NCBI GenBank assembly: GCA_948567375.1
Contig: OX419757.1
Span: 11,112,974 to 11,176,973, forward strand
DNA length: 64,000 nt
Direction of reading: 5' to 3'
Source of the DNA: Lunularia cruciata
Taxonomy: Eukaryota > Streptophyta > Marchantiopsida > Lunulariales > Lunulariaceae
In this document: piece by piece, positions 22,021 to 32,730 of the stretch
Position numbering within the stretch: position 1 is the stretch's first letter
Layout: the number at the start of each line of letters is the position of its first letter
Position numbers and translations under genes: made by a program
Notes under the pieces: model-generated
Seen by the model: only the letters and a program-made list of their open reading frames with translations
The model's database searches: none
What the model was told of the DNA's origin: nothing

Positions 22021-24472
22021 CTAAGCCCCAATAGAGTCTGTATGAGAAATCTGCCCTACCGCACCTAAGATATCCGAGCTATGCAAGTCGTACGGTCTAC
22101 ACACAACTGGAGCATCCGAAGAAACATCACCTAATGTGATTGCTCTCCTATGGATTGCACCAGCCACTGCCCTCTGTAGAGCAATGGATACACGCTGTCT
22201 AAAGTAAGCTACAAAGTATGAGAGTGAGAGTGGTACCCCCTGCCGCCTAACATGATAAGCCCTCGCGCACTCCCTGACAAATGTGTCAAATGCCGTGTCC
22301 ATCGCTCCATATAACTCCAAGGCTAGAGGAACAAAGAGGTGACCTCGCTGCATGCCCCTGTACTTGGAGACCTTGCGACCTGCTGCTGCACTCGCCGCCC
22401 ATCCAGGGGGATGGGTAATCACTCCTTCCGAAACTGTATCTCGCGTAGGGTCCGTCACCACGACATCCGCTACCGTCACCTGATCATCTCGGACCAAGTA
22501 TAAGTCTGCCCTGACACGTGTCGTCTGCAACGCATACGAACGCTCCCTCCAAGCCAAGTATCCACTCTCTCGTGCCATAGCAAACACTATGTCTCTAATG
22601 GCATCATGGGTAGCTATCCTCTGTCCTCCAAAAGGACACCGTGTCATGTGGACCGCCGCTGCATCTAGTGTAGAACCACACTCACAAGTGAGTAGTGAAG
22701 ATGCAGATGGGTGGACCAAACCTAGGCGAAACCTCATCGCTGTAGAGAAAGTAGCCGGTGCGAGTTGGAAAGCCCTAATGCATGGTCGAGCTAGGATCCA
22801 CGAGCCTGCACCCTTGCCGGAGCAAGAGCGTAGACGTGCTCTAGTAGCCTGAGGAATGGACGAGTCAACTAAAAGAGAATGTAGCGTATGCTCACACTGT
22901 CGCTCCATCAAGGAAGACTGTAGACCTCTAGTCCAATCTGACGATAGTGAAGCAAACGGTGGAAAACCCTCTCGTGCTCGTGAAGATAGACTATCTCTCG
23001 TCTGCCGCAATAACACCTGGAGAGAAAAGGATCCTCCCTCCACCTCTGTCACATAAGTCTCCAAAACCGGCCTATCAGCAACCACAAAACGAGATGCAAG
23101 TAGGGGTGCCGAGAGAGCCCAACTACCCAAAAACGCTATAGGTGCCATCTCCTCCATAGAAAGCAAGCCAACCCCACCACATGAGATCGGTAGAGCCGTC
23201 TGTCTACGTGCCAAATCCCCTGTCACACACTCAAAAGTCCCTGGTCCAATAATATCACCAAAGACTCCCATAATCCTCCTATCAAATGCTCTCAGACGTG
23301 ATAGGAAGGACGATGAGGGGGGAACTGTACGGATGAGGTAGGATGGTCGACGAGCAATACTGGAAGAGAGTATACCAAATGCCACCTGCGGATCTCCTAG
23401 TAATGGAAGGTCATCCACATGGAGAACATCCTCTGCAAGAGCAGCGTCCAAGAAGCGTGTGACAAAATCCTCCGATCCTACTGGCACTCCAAGAACACGA
23501 AGTCCCTCTGTGGATGTGATACACCCCTCTGGAAGCTCAAGGTGGGGAGGGATACCTAAAGGGGACCATGCCCTACACTTTGACACCTTGACTCTCAAGC
23601 CTACTAGATGTAGCTCGGTAGTCAAGTAGTCAAAGGCCTGCCTAATCTGATCTACAGGGCCTACGATGTGTGTATCATCTGCCAAGGATGGAAATACACA
23701 ACCTGGCATGGCCAAAGTAGTAGACAGGAGAGCTCTAAAGTGAGCCATGGCAAATAAGGGCCCCCCCAAAGGATCTCCCTGACGTGTACCAACAGCTGAC
23801 TCCAAGACGGTGACTCCCTCCTGTGAACCACCATGCTGGTAGTAAAGGGAAGCAGGAGAGCCATAAAAAGACCGCACAAAAGGAATGAGACTCGCCAAGG
23901 ATCCACTAGCCTCCCTAAGCTCTCTAAAGATGGATGCACGTGAGACGCTATTAAAAGCGTTCTCAACGTCCACCTGTAGGACGACCCACTCCGGATGGAT
24001 ATCTAGGAGTGCTCTAATGCCTAGAGATATAGCCTCACATCCTCCAGGTGTAGCTACTCCAAACTGATGTGGACTAAGGTGCTGTCGAAAGTGAGAACGA
24101 TGCTGAAGGACAATGGTACGACTGACCAAACGCAAAAAGATCTCTCCAATAGCAATCGGTCTAATGCCTCCCGTGTCCTTCTCGATCGCGAGAAGTCGAC
24201 TAGCACCTAAGACCCGACTAACAGACATAGGAATATCTCCTCTCGCCAATGCTGCAGCCACCTGAAACAACTCGGTAAAACCACTAGAAGGATCATCTGC
24301 CTGGAAGCAATCTCTAAGGTGCTCATAAACCATCCCTGACAAGCCTCCTGAGGAAAGGCGAGGGGCAGTGCACAATGCTTGTGCAAATAGCGACCTATCA
24401 AGACATAAAGGCTGCTCAGGCTGATAATCTAAGACCTCTAGTGGTAGTCCCTCTACTGCTATAGGACTATAG
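22021..24472 (-). CDS. Reverse transcriptase with C-terminal Cys/His motif and PD-(D/E)XK-like nuclease
   Basis: About 816 codons without a stop (numbers counted from the TTG at 24483). Residues 21-60 hold LSSGGLSGMVYEHLRD, the RT entry motif. Motif A is VDVENAFNS with Asp172. GTRQGDPLGGPLFA is at 232-245, and the catalytic box is LADD (267-270) instead of F/YADD. Towards the C-terminus comes C600-X1-C602-X9-H612-X3-C616. RAD (Asp660), twelve residues, then VAD (Asp673), followed by RKVSKY (Lys704, Lys707), fits the R2-type endonuclease. The enzyme would nick target DNA and copy its own RNA onto it. There is no APE nuclease domain, although an N-terminal one could have been lost in the truncation. 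Likely a dead-on-arrival copy of an active family. Confidence 0.8.
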
Positions 24473-24485
24473 AAAGTTACCAAAA

Positions 24486-26539
24486 CTAGAGATTAACTAA
24501 ATCTACACACTCTTTTCGCCAGCCTACGGACAAGTTAACCTGGCTCAATTACTGTTTATGTCAATACCAAGATCTTTAATCCTTTTGGAGGACAGGATCA
24601 GTGCAAGAGACCTTTTACCTCTATTGATGAGCTGCAGATGTATTTCTTGTTTGCCGGCATTTACTTTCACTCAGATGTCCACATGAACATATCTTTTGGT
24701 CCCTTATGCATTGACAATTCAGTGGCGAACGGGACACCCATCTCTAACAGAGACGTAATACAGGATGCGTTTGTCAACAACACCGGGACATTGACCACCA
24801 GGACAGATGACCAAACATAATAGATCATATCTATAGAAGATCTTCTTTGGTAATTGGGGCATGTACTGCTATTACCGCATATAGCAGGATTGATTCTATG
24901 GGGAAGATCACTAGTGAGGATGTAATCCGGTTCCTACGCACTGCAAAACTTGGTTGCAAGAAATGCCAAAACTTCGTCTTTAAGGTATCAGCTGTAATTA
25001 ATTGCTGGAGAGACCATGATAGAATTTACTTAGGAATTTAATTAGGAATTTGACGATCAAATTATATGAGATGAAAAGCCTGCCCTCAAGGTCCTTTCTG
25101 CCGAGGCCTCGTGAAGAACGAAATTATAAATATATCCAGAGGTTGATTAGGTCAAGCAATTGCATAGGTCACAGTAGTTGGTATAAAGAACTTGAGAAAT
25201 TTCATATATCCACTCCAGATAGGTTCTGTAGTCGGAGAACGATTAAGCTCATGGATGGAGTTGTACCCGCTTGCCACGCCCACTACTTGTAAATTGATAC
25301 GATTTTATCTATCAAGACATCTAGATCTGTATCAACAGTTGACTCTCTGTCCGACCAAAATCCAGGGCCTAAGAACGTCTTATTTGCAGTATTAATCCAC
25401 ATCATGTTTTCTTCCATTCATTCTCAAAGGCCTACCTATCTCTGCCTGCCAATTTGCTTCTTTCGCCATGTCGATCATATACTATGTGTTGACCTGATTA
25501 AAGATTACGGGAACAGCAAAACAAAATGTTCTGTCTGGATACAGATGTCCACTACATTGACAGAGAGTTTGAGAGTTCCCCGGCGAACGCAAAAGCACTC
25601 CAAGGAGAATGCAACTTATGAAGTCAGATTTTAGATTTAGATTAAAGCTAGATCTATTTTTTGGCTCTTTCGAAGATCCCTGAGCTTAGCTTGATGCTAG
25701 AAAAGTCCAACTTGGTTTGCGCGGAAATTATATTGCAACTCTTTCCACAAGTCAATGACACAGACTAATGAGCTACAACGATGACATCTGTAAGGTAACG
25801 ACCTTGAACTTGACTATCTTTGGCAAGTGGTAGTAATACCCCCCCAAGCTGATCATAAAGGTTTTGACTTCAGATGGTTCCACACTATTTGTACATGAGA
25901 TTACTGCGGCAGTCCTTGCTGCGAGTCTAGCAAGACTTCTAAACCCTGACTTCTCAACAGTGCAGAATGTGGCGACGAGAACATGTCACAGCTAACATAC
26001 ACTCTGAGTTCTTCTCCTTCAGAAGATCTTAAAAGTAATGTACAATAACTCATTCCACCACCTCCACTCAGGATATTATGGTAAACTGGTTGACTCTGTC
26101 TGATACTCGGTCAAGACTAGTCACCTGATTTGAAGAAAGCTCAAGGCCGCTAGCCGAGCTTGAGCCACGATAAAAGAAGTACAGTGTCACCAGCAGTGAG
26201 GACATCTATAGTTAAGAATGTACATGTACACTCGCTTGAGGTGATCCATGTATGTCCCTAATCCCCAAGTTTCTGTTGCCATATCTCCTAAGGTTACGAG
26301 TCTTGTGCAATACTGACATAGTGGGTTTTGATAACTAGTTTTTCGTCCGGTACAAATGCGCTCTGTCGCACATCGCATTAACTTGTCACGTCACGTATAG
26401 TGCCAAAGTGAATATTGATCGGCTTATAGGAAACTTTGACAGTCCTCTCATCCTTCTCTTCTTCATGGTTCACTCACTCCCTTCAATGCTTGTCACACAG
26501 ACCTGGTTCTGAAAGTTGTAGTAGACAAATTTGTCCAAA
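24486..26539. other. Stretch without recognised gene, upstream of the kinase
   Basis: Plus-strand frames at 24638-24820 (with two N-glycosylation-type sites, NGT and NNT) and 24847-25041 are open but short, and match no family I know. No lectin or other ectodomain exon for the downstream kinase was recognised here. The 1-kb stretch just upstream of 26540 should hold the kinase promoter; no clear TATA box was identified. Confidence 0.4.
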
Positions 26540-27787
26540 ATGTTCAGGCTGCGGCCACTGACCACCTTTCTTACACTTTTGGTGATTTCGGAAGCTTTGC
26601 AAAATGTAAGTGCACACGGGGGAGATCTATTCATAGAAGAACTCAACTCAAAATCACCTGGCCTGATTGTTGCTATAATCTTATTCGCAATTGTCGTCGT
26701 CACTTTGCTCATAATTTTCATTCTCGTTCGAAGGAGGACCATTTGTAGTCATGTCGACCACTCGCTTGTGTGGAAGGCGAAAATGGGCACTCTATCCATG
26801 AGGTTCGGCTACAAGCAATTAAGCGAAGCAACCAATGGTTTCGACGAGAAACTGAAACTGGGAGAGGGGGGATTCGGACCCGTCTATCGTGGTTTTCTAC
26901 CCGGAGATGGGCCGATGGTGGCCATTAAGAAACTAGATAACGGTTCGGCTCAGGGCGTGCAAGAGTTCATGGCCGAGGTGAAGACCATCACGCAGATTCG
27001 ACACCGCAATATAGTTCAACTTTTGGGTTGGTGCAAACATGAAAACAAATTCCTACTTGTGTACGAGTACATGCCCAACGGAAGTCTTGACAGGTCGCTA
27101 TTCCACGCCAGTAGTTCAACTAATTTGAAAGTGCTAACCTGGTCTCAGAGATTCAAGATCATTTTTGGAATTGCAGCAGCTTTAGACTATCTGCATGAAG
27201 GGTGGATACAAAAAGTAATCCACCGTGATATAAAGTCTAGCAACATCATGCTGGATAGCCAATTTTGTGCAAAGCTTGGAGACTTCGGCTTGGCACGGAT
27301 GAATGCTCATCAGAACAGTCTGGCGACAACCAATGCTGCGGGAACGTACGGGTACCTAGCACCCGAAGCAGCATTTTTCGGGAAGTACACAGTGAAGTCA
27401 GATGTTTTTGCCTTTGGTGCGGTTGTTTTGGAAATTGCCTGTGGAAGACGTGCTCTGGATACTAGATTGCCGAGTGAGGAGTCTGTTCTTAAGGACTGGG
27501 TTGAAGGATGTCTTCAAGAGCGCAGGCTGATGCTTGCTGCGGACCAGCAACTCAAAGGAGAGTATAACGAGTCGGAGATGCACGCTGTTCTTTTGCTCGG
27601 TTTAGTTTGTTCGGATTCTAATCCTTCATTTCGCCCTTCCATGCGCCAAGTTCTTCAAGTTTTGTCGAAAGAAACTCCAATGCTCCCATGTGCAAACCAG
27701 CCACCGCGGAATCCGCTCATCTGCCCCCAACTCACTTCCAGGACCGTAGGAGGCTCATTAGCGACCGACAAGGAGGTATATCACTAG
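26540..27787 (+). CDS. Receptor-like Ser/Thr kinase without ectodomain (LecRK-like kinase domain)
   Basis: 415 codons, uninterrupted. The first ATG is at 26540 (the frame opens a few codons earlier at a TTG). Residues 1-25 look like a signal peptide, 26-40 are a short outside segment, 41-63 a membrane helix followed by VRRR. The kinase domain covers about 100-380: GEGGFG (108-113), VAIK with Lys130, alpha-C Glu146, HRDIKSSN (Asp230), DFG (248-250), APE (274-276) and an RD-type activation segment. All catalytic residues are present. The phrases YKQLSEATNGF and GEGGFGPVYRG place it near L-type lectin receptor kinases, whose lectin domain is missing here. No intron is needed. It may be a truncated gene or a signalling partner without its own ligand domain. 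Confidence 0.85.
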   Translation: MFRLRPLTTFLTLLVISEALQNVSAHGGDLFIEELNSKSPGLIVAIILFAIVVVTLLIIFILVRRRTICSHVDHSLVWKAKMGTLSMRFGYKQLSEATNGFDEKLKLGEGGFGPVYRGFLPGDGPMVAIKKLDNGSAQGVQEFMAEVKTITQIRHRNIVQLLGWCKHENKFLLVYEYMPNGSLDRSLFHASSSTNLKVLTWSQRFKIIFGIAAALDYLHEGWIQKVIHRDIKSSNIMLDSQFCAKLGDFGLARMNAHQNSLATTNAAGTYGYLAPEAAFFGKYTVKSDVFAFGAVVLEIACGRRALDTRLPSEESVLKDWVEGCLQERRLMLAADQQLKGEYNESEMHAVLLLGLVCSDSNPSFRPSMRQVLQVLSKETPMLPCANQPPRNPLICPQLTSRTVGGSLATDKEVYH

Positions 27788-29338
27788 GCTGAATTATCCA
27801 AGAGATCTGGAGTGAGGATTATACGTATGCTCCAATTACTCGTACCTCCATTAACGTATGCATAGCCTGAGTTTTCAGGACACGTATTAAACAACTTGCA
27901 AGCTAGACCGGTCGAATGTACGTTACATGTATAGACGGATTTTCGCTCAGCAGAATCCTGTTTCTGGCGCGTGTAATAGAATCATTGATCTTACAAAGTT
28001 TGAATGACCTTGCATTATATCTTAGAATTTACAATTTTATCATGATAAATGTGTAAGGCAATACTCCTTTGTATCAAACCGACCCTTCCATGTCAAGCAC
28101 ACTATCTTATATATGTCGATCATGAGCATCACCGTCACGTTTGTGCTTTCAAAACTCATCCGACTGCACAGGGAGGAACAAGAAAAAGCAAAACTCCGGT
28201 ACTTGGCCTCCGGATTGTCACCTAGAAACCGTACCTTCCTTTCTGTAGCCCATATATAGGGGGCCACTAGGGTGACAACCCCCAATGCTTGTGCCTGCAA
28301 TGTAGATCAATTGGTTTAAGATTGAACTATGATTGCTTCGAACACTACGTAATTCATGAATCAAAAGGCCGTGGTGGAAGCAGACGCATCTGTAAGAGAG
28401 TCTAGGGCCCACTAAAATCATCTTGGTCAGATAAGCTTCTTGAAAACTCAAATCGAAAGATTTTTCAGACGAGTAACCTCGCCGCCCTTCTGTTCTTTCC
28501 TTACAAGAATGCCGTCACCAAATTGTTTCGGCAGATGTAACTTCCACGAAGATAAGAGTCGTAATAAAGAGTACACTAATCGTCTCAAGGTCAGACATGT
28601 TCCGAAGTACTATTCCGGATGTTAAAGGAGAAGAGTGCTGGGAGCAATGCTCGGTAGAGCAGTTCTCAAGGTAATTGAAGGCTCTTGTGAAGTCCTTAGC
28701 AGTTATAGCCAACAACAGCCGAGATTCTTTCATCGACTACAGAATGCAAAGTAGCCATTTGTTGAGGAATTCGAACTGAAATGCAGACTCCAATCAAGAA
28801 AGCGATTTCAGAATTTCTGAAGGCTGGAAATTATAGACTTCTGTGTTCATTTTGAGAAGTATAAAAACTTCCTATACATATCCTGTCCAGATACGATTCA
28901 CAACAGATCGTTGCCTCATGCCCTAAATGGCTTCACTATCATGTCACCACATCTCCAAAACTGACTGAACCTTGTTTTGAGAATGAGGCACTACATAACA
29001 CCACGTCATTGCTTCCATTGCTAGACTTGAACTCGGCCATTAGAGCTTCCACTTCATGTTTCCATCAGGAACCAGAAGCGAGCTGGTTGTTCTCTTATGA
29101 TGGATCACTAGCTGCAAATCAGACTGGCAAGCATCTGATGGTTCGGTTTCACCCTTTCTGAATTCGAACGATTGACACCCAATGCTTCTTCGGAGGTTCT
29201 GATTGCCACTCGACGCCGTCGCAGATTACCACTATCGCCTCCTATTTCTATAATTTCCAGAAGAAAGGATGCCCAAATCAAACTATAAGATAGATGAAGA
29301 GCGGAGTTCTTCAGCTTCAGACGCCAGAACAGTTCTCC
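27788..29338. other. Stretch without recognised gene, downstream of the kinase
   Basis: Unique-looking sequence. Short frames on both strands (28040-28300, 28218-28451, 28515-28733 minus) match nothing I know and overlap one another. The 3' end and poly(A) site of the kinase transcript should lie in the first few hundred bases, but no single signal stands out. Confidence 0.4.
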
Positions 29339-29406
29339 ATTCCCGGTCCTCTCGTACTAGGGAAAGGCCCTCTCAATGCTCTAACGCCCGCACCGGATAT
29401 GGACCC
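29339..29406 (-). rRNA. Plastid 23S rRNA gene fragment (nuclear insertion, about 68 bp)
   Basis: The minus strand reads GGTCCATATCCGGTG, then GTTAGAGCATTGAGAGG, CCTTTCCCTAGTACGAGAGG and ACCGGGAA. These match the sarcin-ricin loop region of the plastid large-subunit rRNA as I know it, with a few changes (GCGGGCG for GTGGGCG, GGGCC for GGACC). The cytosolic 25S gene differs here (it has AGTACGAGAGGAACCG). It is a short NUPT, not a functional RNA gene. An origin from mitochondrial DNA that itself carries plastid sequence cannot be excluded. The open frame on this strand (29317-29580) is a shadow. Confidence 0.8.
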
Positions 29407-29750
29407 TGCTGAATCATGTGAAGCCGGATAAGAAGAAGCTCGATCTTGCTCAGCTGTATAGCTAGGTTCAAGATTTCCAGCTCTAAGATTTGTTTCGTAA
29501 TCTGTACAGAACTGTTTTCTGTGTCGAAAACGGAAATCTTTGAGTAGACTAACGTTTGACAGGGTCGACAGCTTCAACATCCAGCTTGTGAAGATTCATC
29601 AAACTTAGCAAACAGGTCAATGTGGACTCAGAGTCTTTTGTGAAACTATCCCAGTTAGAAACAAGAAATAATAGAAGTAGGTGGAAAGTACAGCAAATTT
29701 TTGGGATTTCTTGATCTAGTTTTCCTTTCTGATCTATTCAAACTTTCGAT

Positions 29751-29800
29751 CTCAAGTCTTCAAATTTGAGAACAGTGGTTCTCAAATTTGAAGACTTGAG
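29751..29800. repeat. Perfect 23-bp inverted repeat with 4-nt loop
   Basis: The left arm 29751-29773 and the right arm 29778-29800 are exact reverse complements, separated only by AGTG. It begins CTCAAGTCTTC and ends GAAGACTTGAG. It lies between the plastid rDNA scrap and the peroxidase pseudogene with no gene reading across it. A transcript would fold into a 23-bp hairpin. Confidence 0.95.
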
Positions 29801-30129
29801 CCCTGAGCAAAAGGTTCTGGTCATCAGGAGAAGTTAAAACCCGACTTTTGTAGGTGTAGTATGCTTTATTTACAAGAAATAGCTGTAATGCAAACTGGCT
29901 GCAATGGTTCTGGCATTGAACTCAGACTACAGTGGACATTCACAGGCATACATTTTCACCAGTTACTCAAATCTGGAACGTAATGTATCCCAACAAGCTG
30001 TCGCAGAGATTATCCAGGTTGAACAAGTAAGCAGCCAGCTGTCAAATTAGGTAAGAACGTGAATTCAACGCAACAACAAACGGCCGTTTCCAACGAGAAA
30101 ATTGGTGCCCTCTCGCGCTCTGAACTAGC

Positions 30130-31083
30130 GTGGAGCCTCATAATTTCACTATCTTCCCTTACACTTTAAAGCCACCATCATTGGAATCGAACAGGATCTC
30201 CCACCTTCTGATTGTCGCAGCATTTACTTCATTTACTGGGCTTGAAGTACAGGTAGGAGGCCTAAGCTGGCCGGTTGCTTTGGGTCGGAAAGACGGCAAT
30301 ATTTTAATTAAAGCAGAGGCGGATAACCTTCGATGGCCCTTTAACAGCTATCTACATTTAGTGTCAAGTTTTGCTGCTGTTGAACTGAGCGGGCAGGATA
30401 TGGTAGTTCCCCCAGGTACTCGATGACGCGATTCCGATATTGACGGTAAAATACAAACTTCCACTGTAATCTCCTCGTTTGGATTTTCCCCTTGCTGTAC
30501 TGGATTATATCCTCTTTAACTCCAGCCAGTTTCCTTCACAATGTTTGACGTGTAACTCGGAACCTTCAGGTCCACACATTTCTAGCAGTTGATTAGGGTT
30601 CTCTTTATCTACTCTCCTGTGCGCAAGCAACAATAAACACCAAGCAGTCACACAGTTGTTAGGGATGCGCTATTGAATTCAGTCATGTTCAATCGTGAAC
30701 AAGAGCAGAAACAATCGGTCTCGCAAAATGTGACTCCATCTTACCTCGCCTGTACAATTTCTATGGAATTTGGAATGCGACAGATAGCTCTCTACACGAT
30801 AAACTGACCAGAGACCTTAAGAAGAAGTATCCACCAGACGTTAATCCAGGAGCTGTTATCCCAATAGATCCAACGAAGAACACATTTGACCACCTTTACT
30901 AATGTGCAGCCTCGCTGACACAGGTATTTGGCATCCGATGCTCAACAGATCGTACCGCGGTATGTTCAGCCCTTGTTAACCAATATTCCCAACGACTTCG
31001 CAGCTGTCATGGTTACAGCGGGCAACACACAGTGGACACATGACGGAGAGATTTGCGTCAACTGCTCAAAAACCAACCAGTGA
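30130..31083 (+). pseudogene. Class III peroxidase pseudogene
   Basis: Segment 30180-30424 reads GLSWPVALGRKDG, EADNL, PFNSYLHLVSSFAA and LSGQDMVV, the middle of a secretory class III peroxidase. Segment 30698-30900 continues ETIGLAKCDSILPRLYNF and IPIDPTKNTFDHLYY. Segment 30901-31083, in another frame, gives YLASDAQQIVPRYVQPLL, NDFAAVMVTAGNTQ and GEICVNCSKTNQ, the usual C-terminus. The haem-ligand His of the family's SGAHTIG motif is Glu here, stops and a frameshift separate the parts, and the N-terminal exon with the distal Arg/His is not clearly present (a trace, NLERNVSQQAVAEIIQ, may lie at about 29960-30010). The open frame from 30130 only partly reflects the original exon; its ATG is not the gene start. 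Confidence 0.8.
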
Positions 31084-32730
31084 GACGAGAGGCTGTACGC
31101 AAGTAGGGAACGGACGAGAGAGGGTCCACTATGGTAAAAAACAGATGAGAACTAAGTGAAGATGCTAGTATCAGCTACAGAGAGGCGATCTCGATGCGGC
31201 GTCAAGGATATCATGGAGTAAAAGTTTTGAATAGCTGTACGTACTGTAACAAGTACAAGAATCACAACATCACTGAATTCGAGTTTAGAACGGCCTAGTG
31301 AAAAATGTGTCCTTAGTTTTCTCTGATGAACGAAACCTTTTGCTTGAACCTGAGCAATTCAACTTGACATCTCCCAGGTTGCAAATTAAGCTCCCTCTAT
31401 CTCCAAAGGACTTTCAATCAACACCCTTTGACCAATATATCGTAAGGCTTGTGTATGTGTAAGCGCCACTAATTCTAAGGTACCTAATTGTTTATGTACA
31501 ATCTCGAATGCAACTTCGGAAGGTGTCATGGATTACTCGCACCAAAGTCGCTAGCATTTAGAATCCTTCTTTTCCAAATGCCGGCAAGATTCTGATTGAG
31601 GGCTTGGCTTCTCAAACCTAAAGCCAGGTTGAACTAACAAGCAAGTTACAATCCTCTCTCCCTCGATGTCAGCCTACTCTCTCACGTTAGGGAACAATCT
31701 TCAAATCTACACAATTTTCTGTAAAACGGGACTGACTGAACTTCAGGCCGAGAATTTGTTCTACTCCTCAGGGACTTCCGCACTTCCACAGATTCCACCT
31801 CCTCCGCGTCTTCGTCACGTTTCGTGCTGGTTCCGGAGCATATTCAGTAAGAACCGGGTTCCATGTGACCCGACGTCCGCTCTCCAATCCTCTCTCTGTT
31901 GCTTCGCCCTTCCATTCCTTCAGCTCCTTCAGCTCAACGTGAGGTAATGTACTCCCGTTCATATCACGGCAAGCTTCGAAATTGCTCGGCTTCTTCCCTC
32001 CAACTTTCGGCCCTCCGGCAGTTAGAAGAGATCGGGTGCAACTTCCTTCACCTCCTGTCGATCGCAAAAGCAGGGTGCATGAAGGGGATGAAACCGTCCA
32101 CACCAGTATTGAGGCTTCTGCCACTCAAAAGCTCTCGCGTTCCACACGACAACCACTGCCAATCTTCGGGAATCCGCTCACTTGCCTTCAACTCCGCTTT
32201 CAATGTTTACAAGGAACCTCCTTGAACGAAAACGGAAGGCACCGAGTCCTTCCGTCCAAATTCTTCACGAGAACCAGATAAACTCTCTGACCCTCCTTCC
32301 CGCTATCATCCCGATCTCCTCGAAGTAATCTATGAAGATATATTTCACAAAAATCCCTACAAATTTATGACAACTCCCCGAAATCTCTTGATTTCTTGAA
32401 GAGAAAACGCCTTCAAAGGGAAGTGATTCTTCTGAAGAAACTTTCAAGAGAACATCACACCGACAATGTATCCGCGTGACTATTAGAGAACTGGTACAGG
32501 GATTGGAATAATCGGCTGTCGATGTCTAAAGCTGGGTTGGATGTCTCTCTTCTCTACTCTGTAATGCTAAGTCTACCTTGGTAGTACATGATTCAACCCT
32601 CGTATCTTTCTCTTACGAGTGGTAGGGTCTCCATGGAGACGGCTATGGCCGCATCCGTTAAGGACGGAGGCTATGGCTAGGACTACACTAAAAGGAAATC
32701 AATTTATAATTACGCTATGTGTTCTCTAAA
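31084..32730. other. Stretch without recognised gene
   Basis: Overlapping short frames at 31666-32281 on both strands share the same DNA, which suggests a GC-richer patch, not coding sequence. No known domain was found in any of them. Confidence 0.4.

Larger units (their letters stand above)
21918..24472 (-). mobile_element. Non-LTR retrotransposon with restriction-like endonuclease signature, 5'-truncated
   Basis: A minus-strand element with one long frame (stop at 22021), a 3' UTR of about 80 bp and a homopolymer tail that reads T on the element strand (21918-21941). It is flanked by a 13-bp direct repeat. The frame's first codons (TTG GTA ACT TTC, 24483-24472) lie in the target duplication, so the element enters mid-ORF and any N-terminal part is lost by 5' truncation. 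At least six shorter relatives lie at 38-46 kb. The long frame is free of stops, so the insertion is probably young. Confidence 0.85.

Noticed and set aside
24472-24483. TTG at 24483 as the start of the non-LTR reverse transcriptase
   Set aside because: These codons lie in the 13-bp target duplication, so they are host DNA, and a stop sits just upstream (24493-24495). The element enters mid-gene.
29317-29580. Minus-strand open frame over the plastid rDNA scrap
   Set aside because: The open stretch is explained by rRNA sequence; no protein similarity.
30130-30426. ATG at 30130 as the start of an independent 98-residue protein
   Set aside because: The frame is a peroxidase middle exon with upstream extension, and its open start is accidental.
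31666-32281. Overlapping open frames on both strands as new genes
   Set aside because: Low-complexity, Pro/Ser-rich translations on both strands of the same DNA, with no domains, signal or conserved partner.
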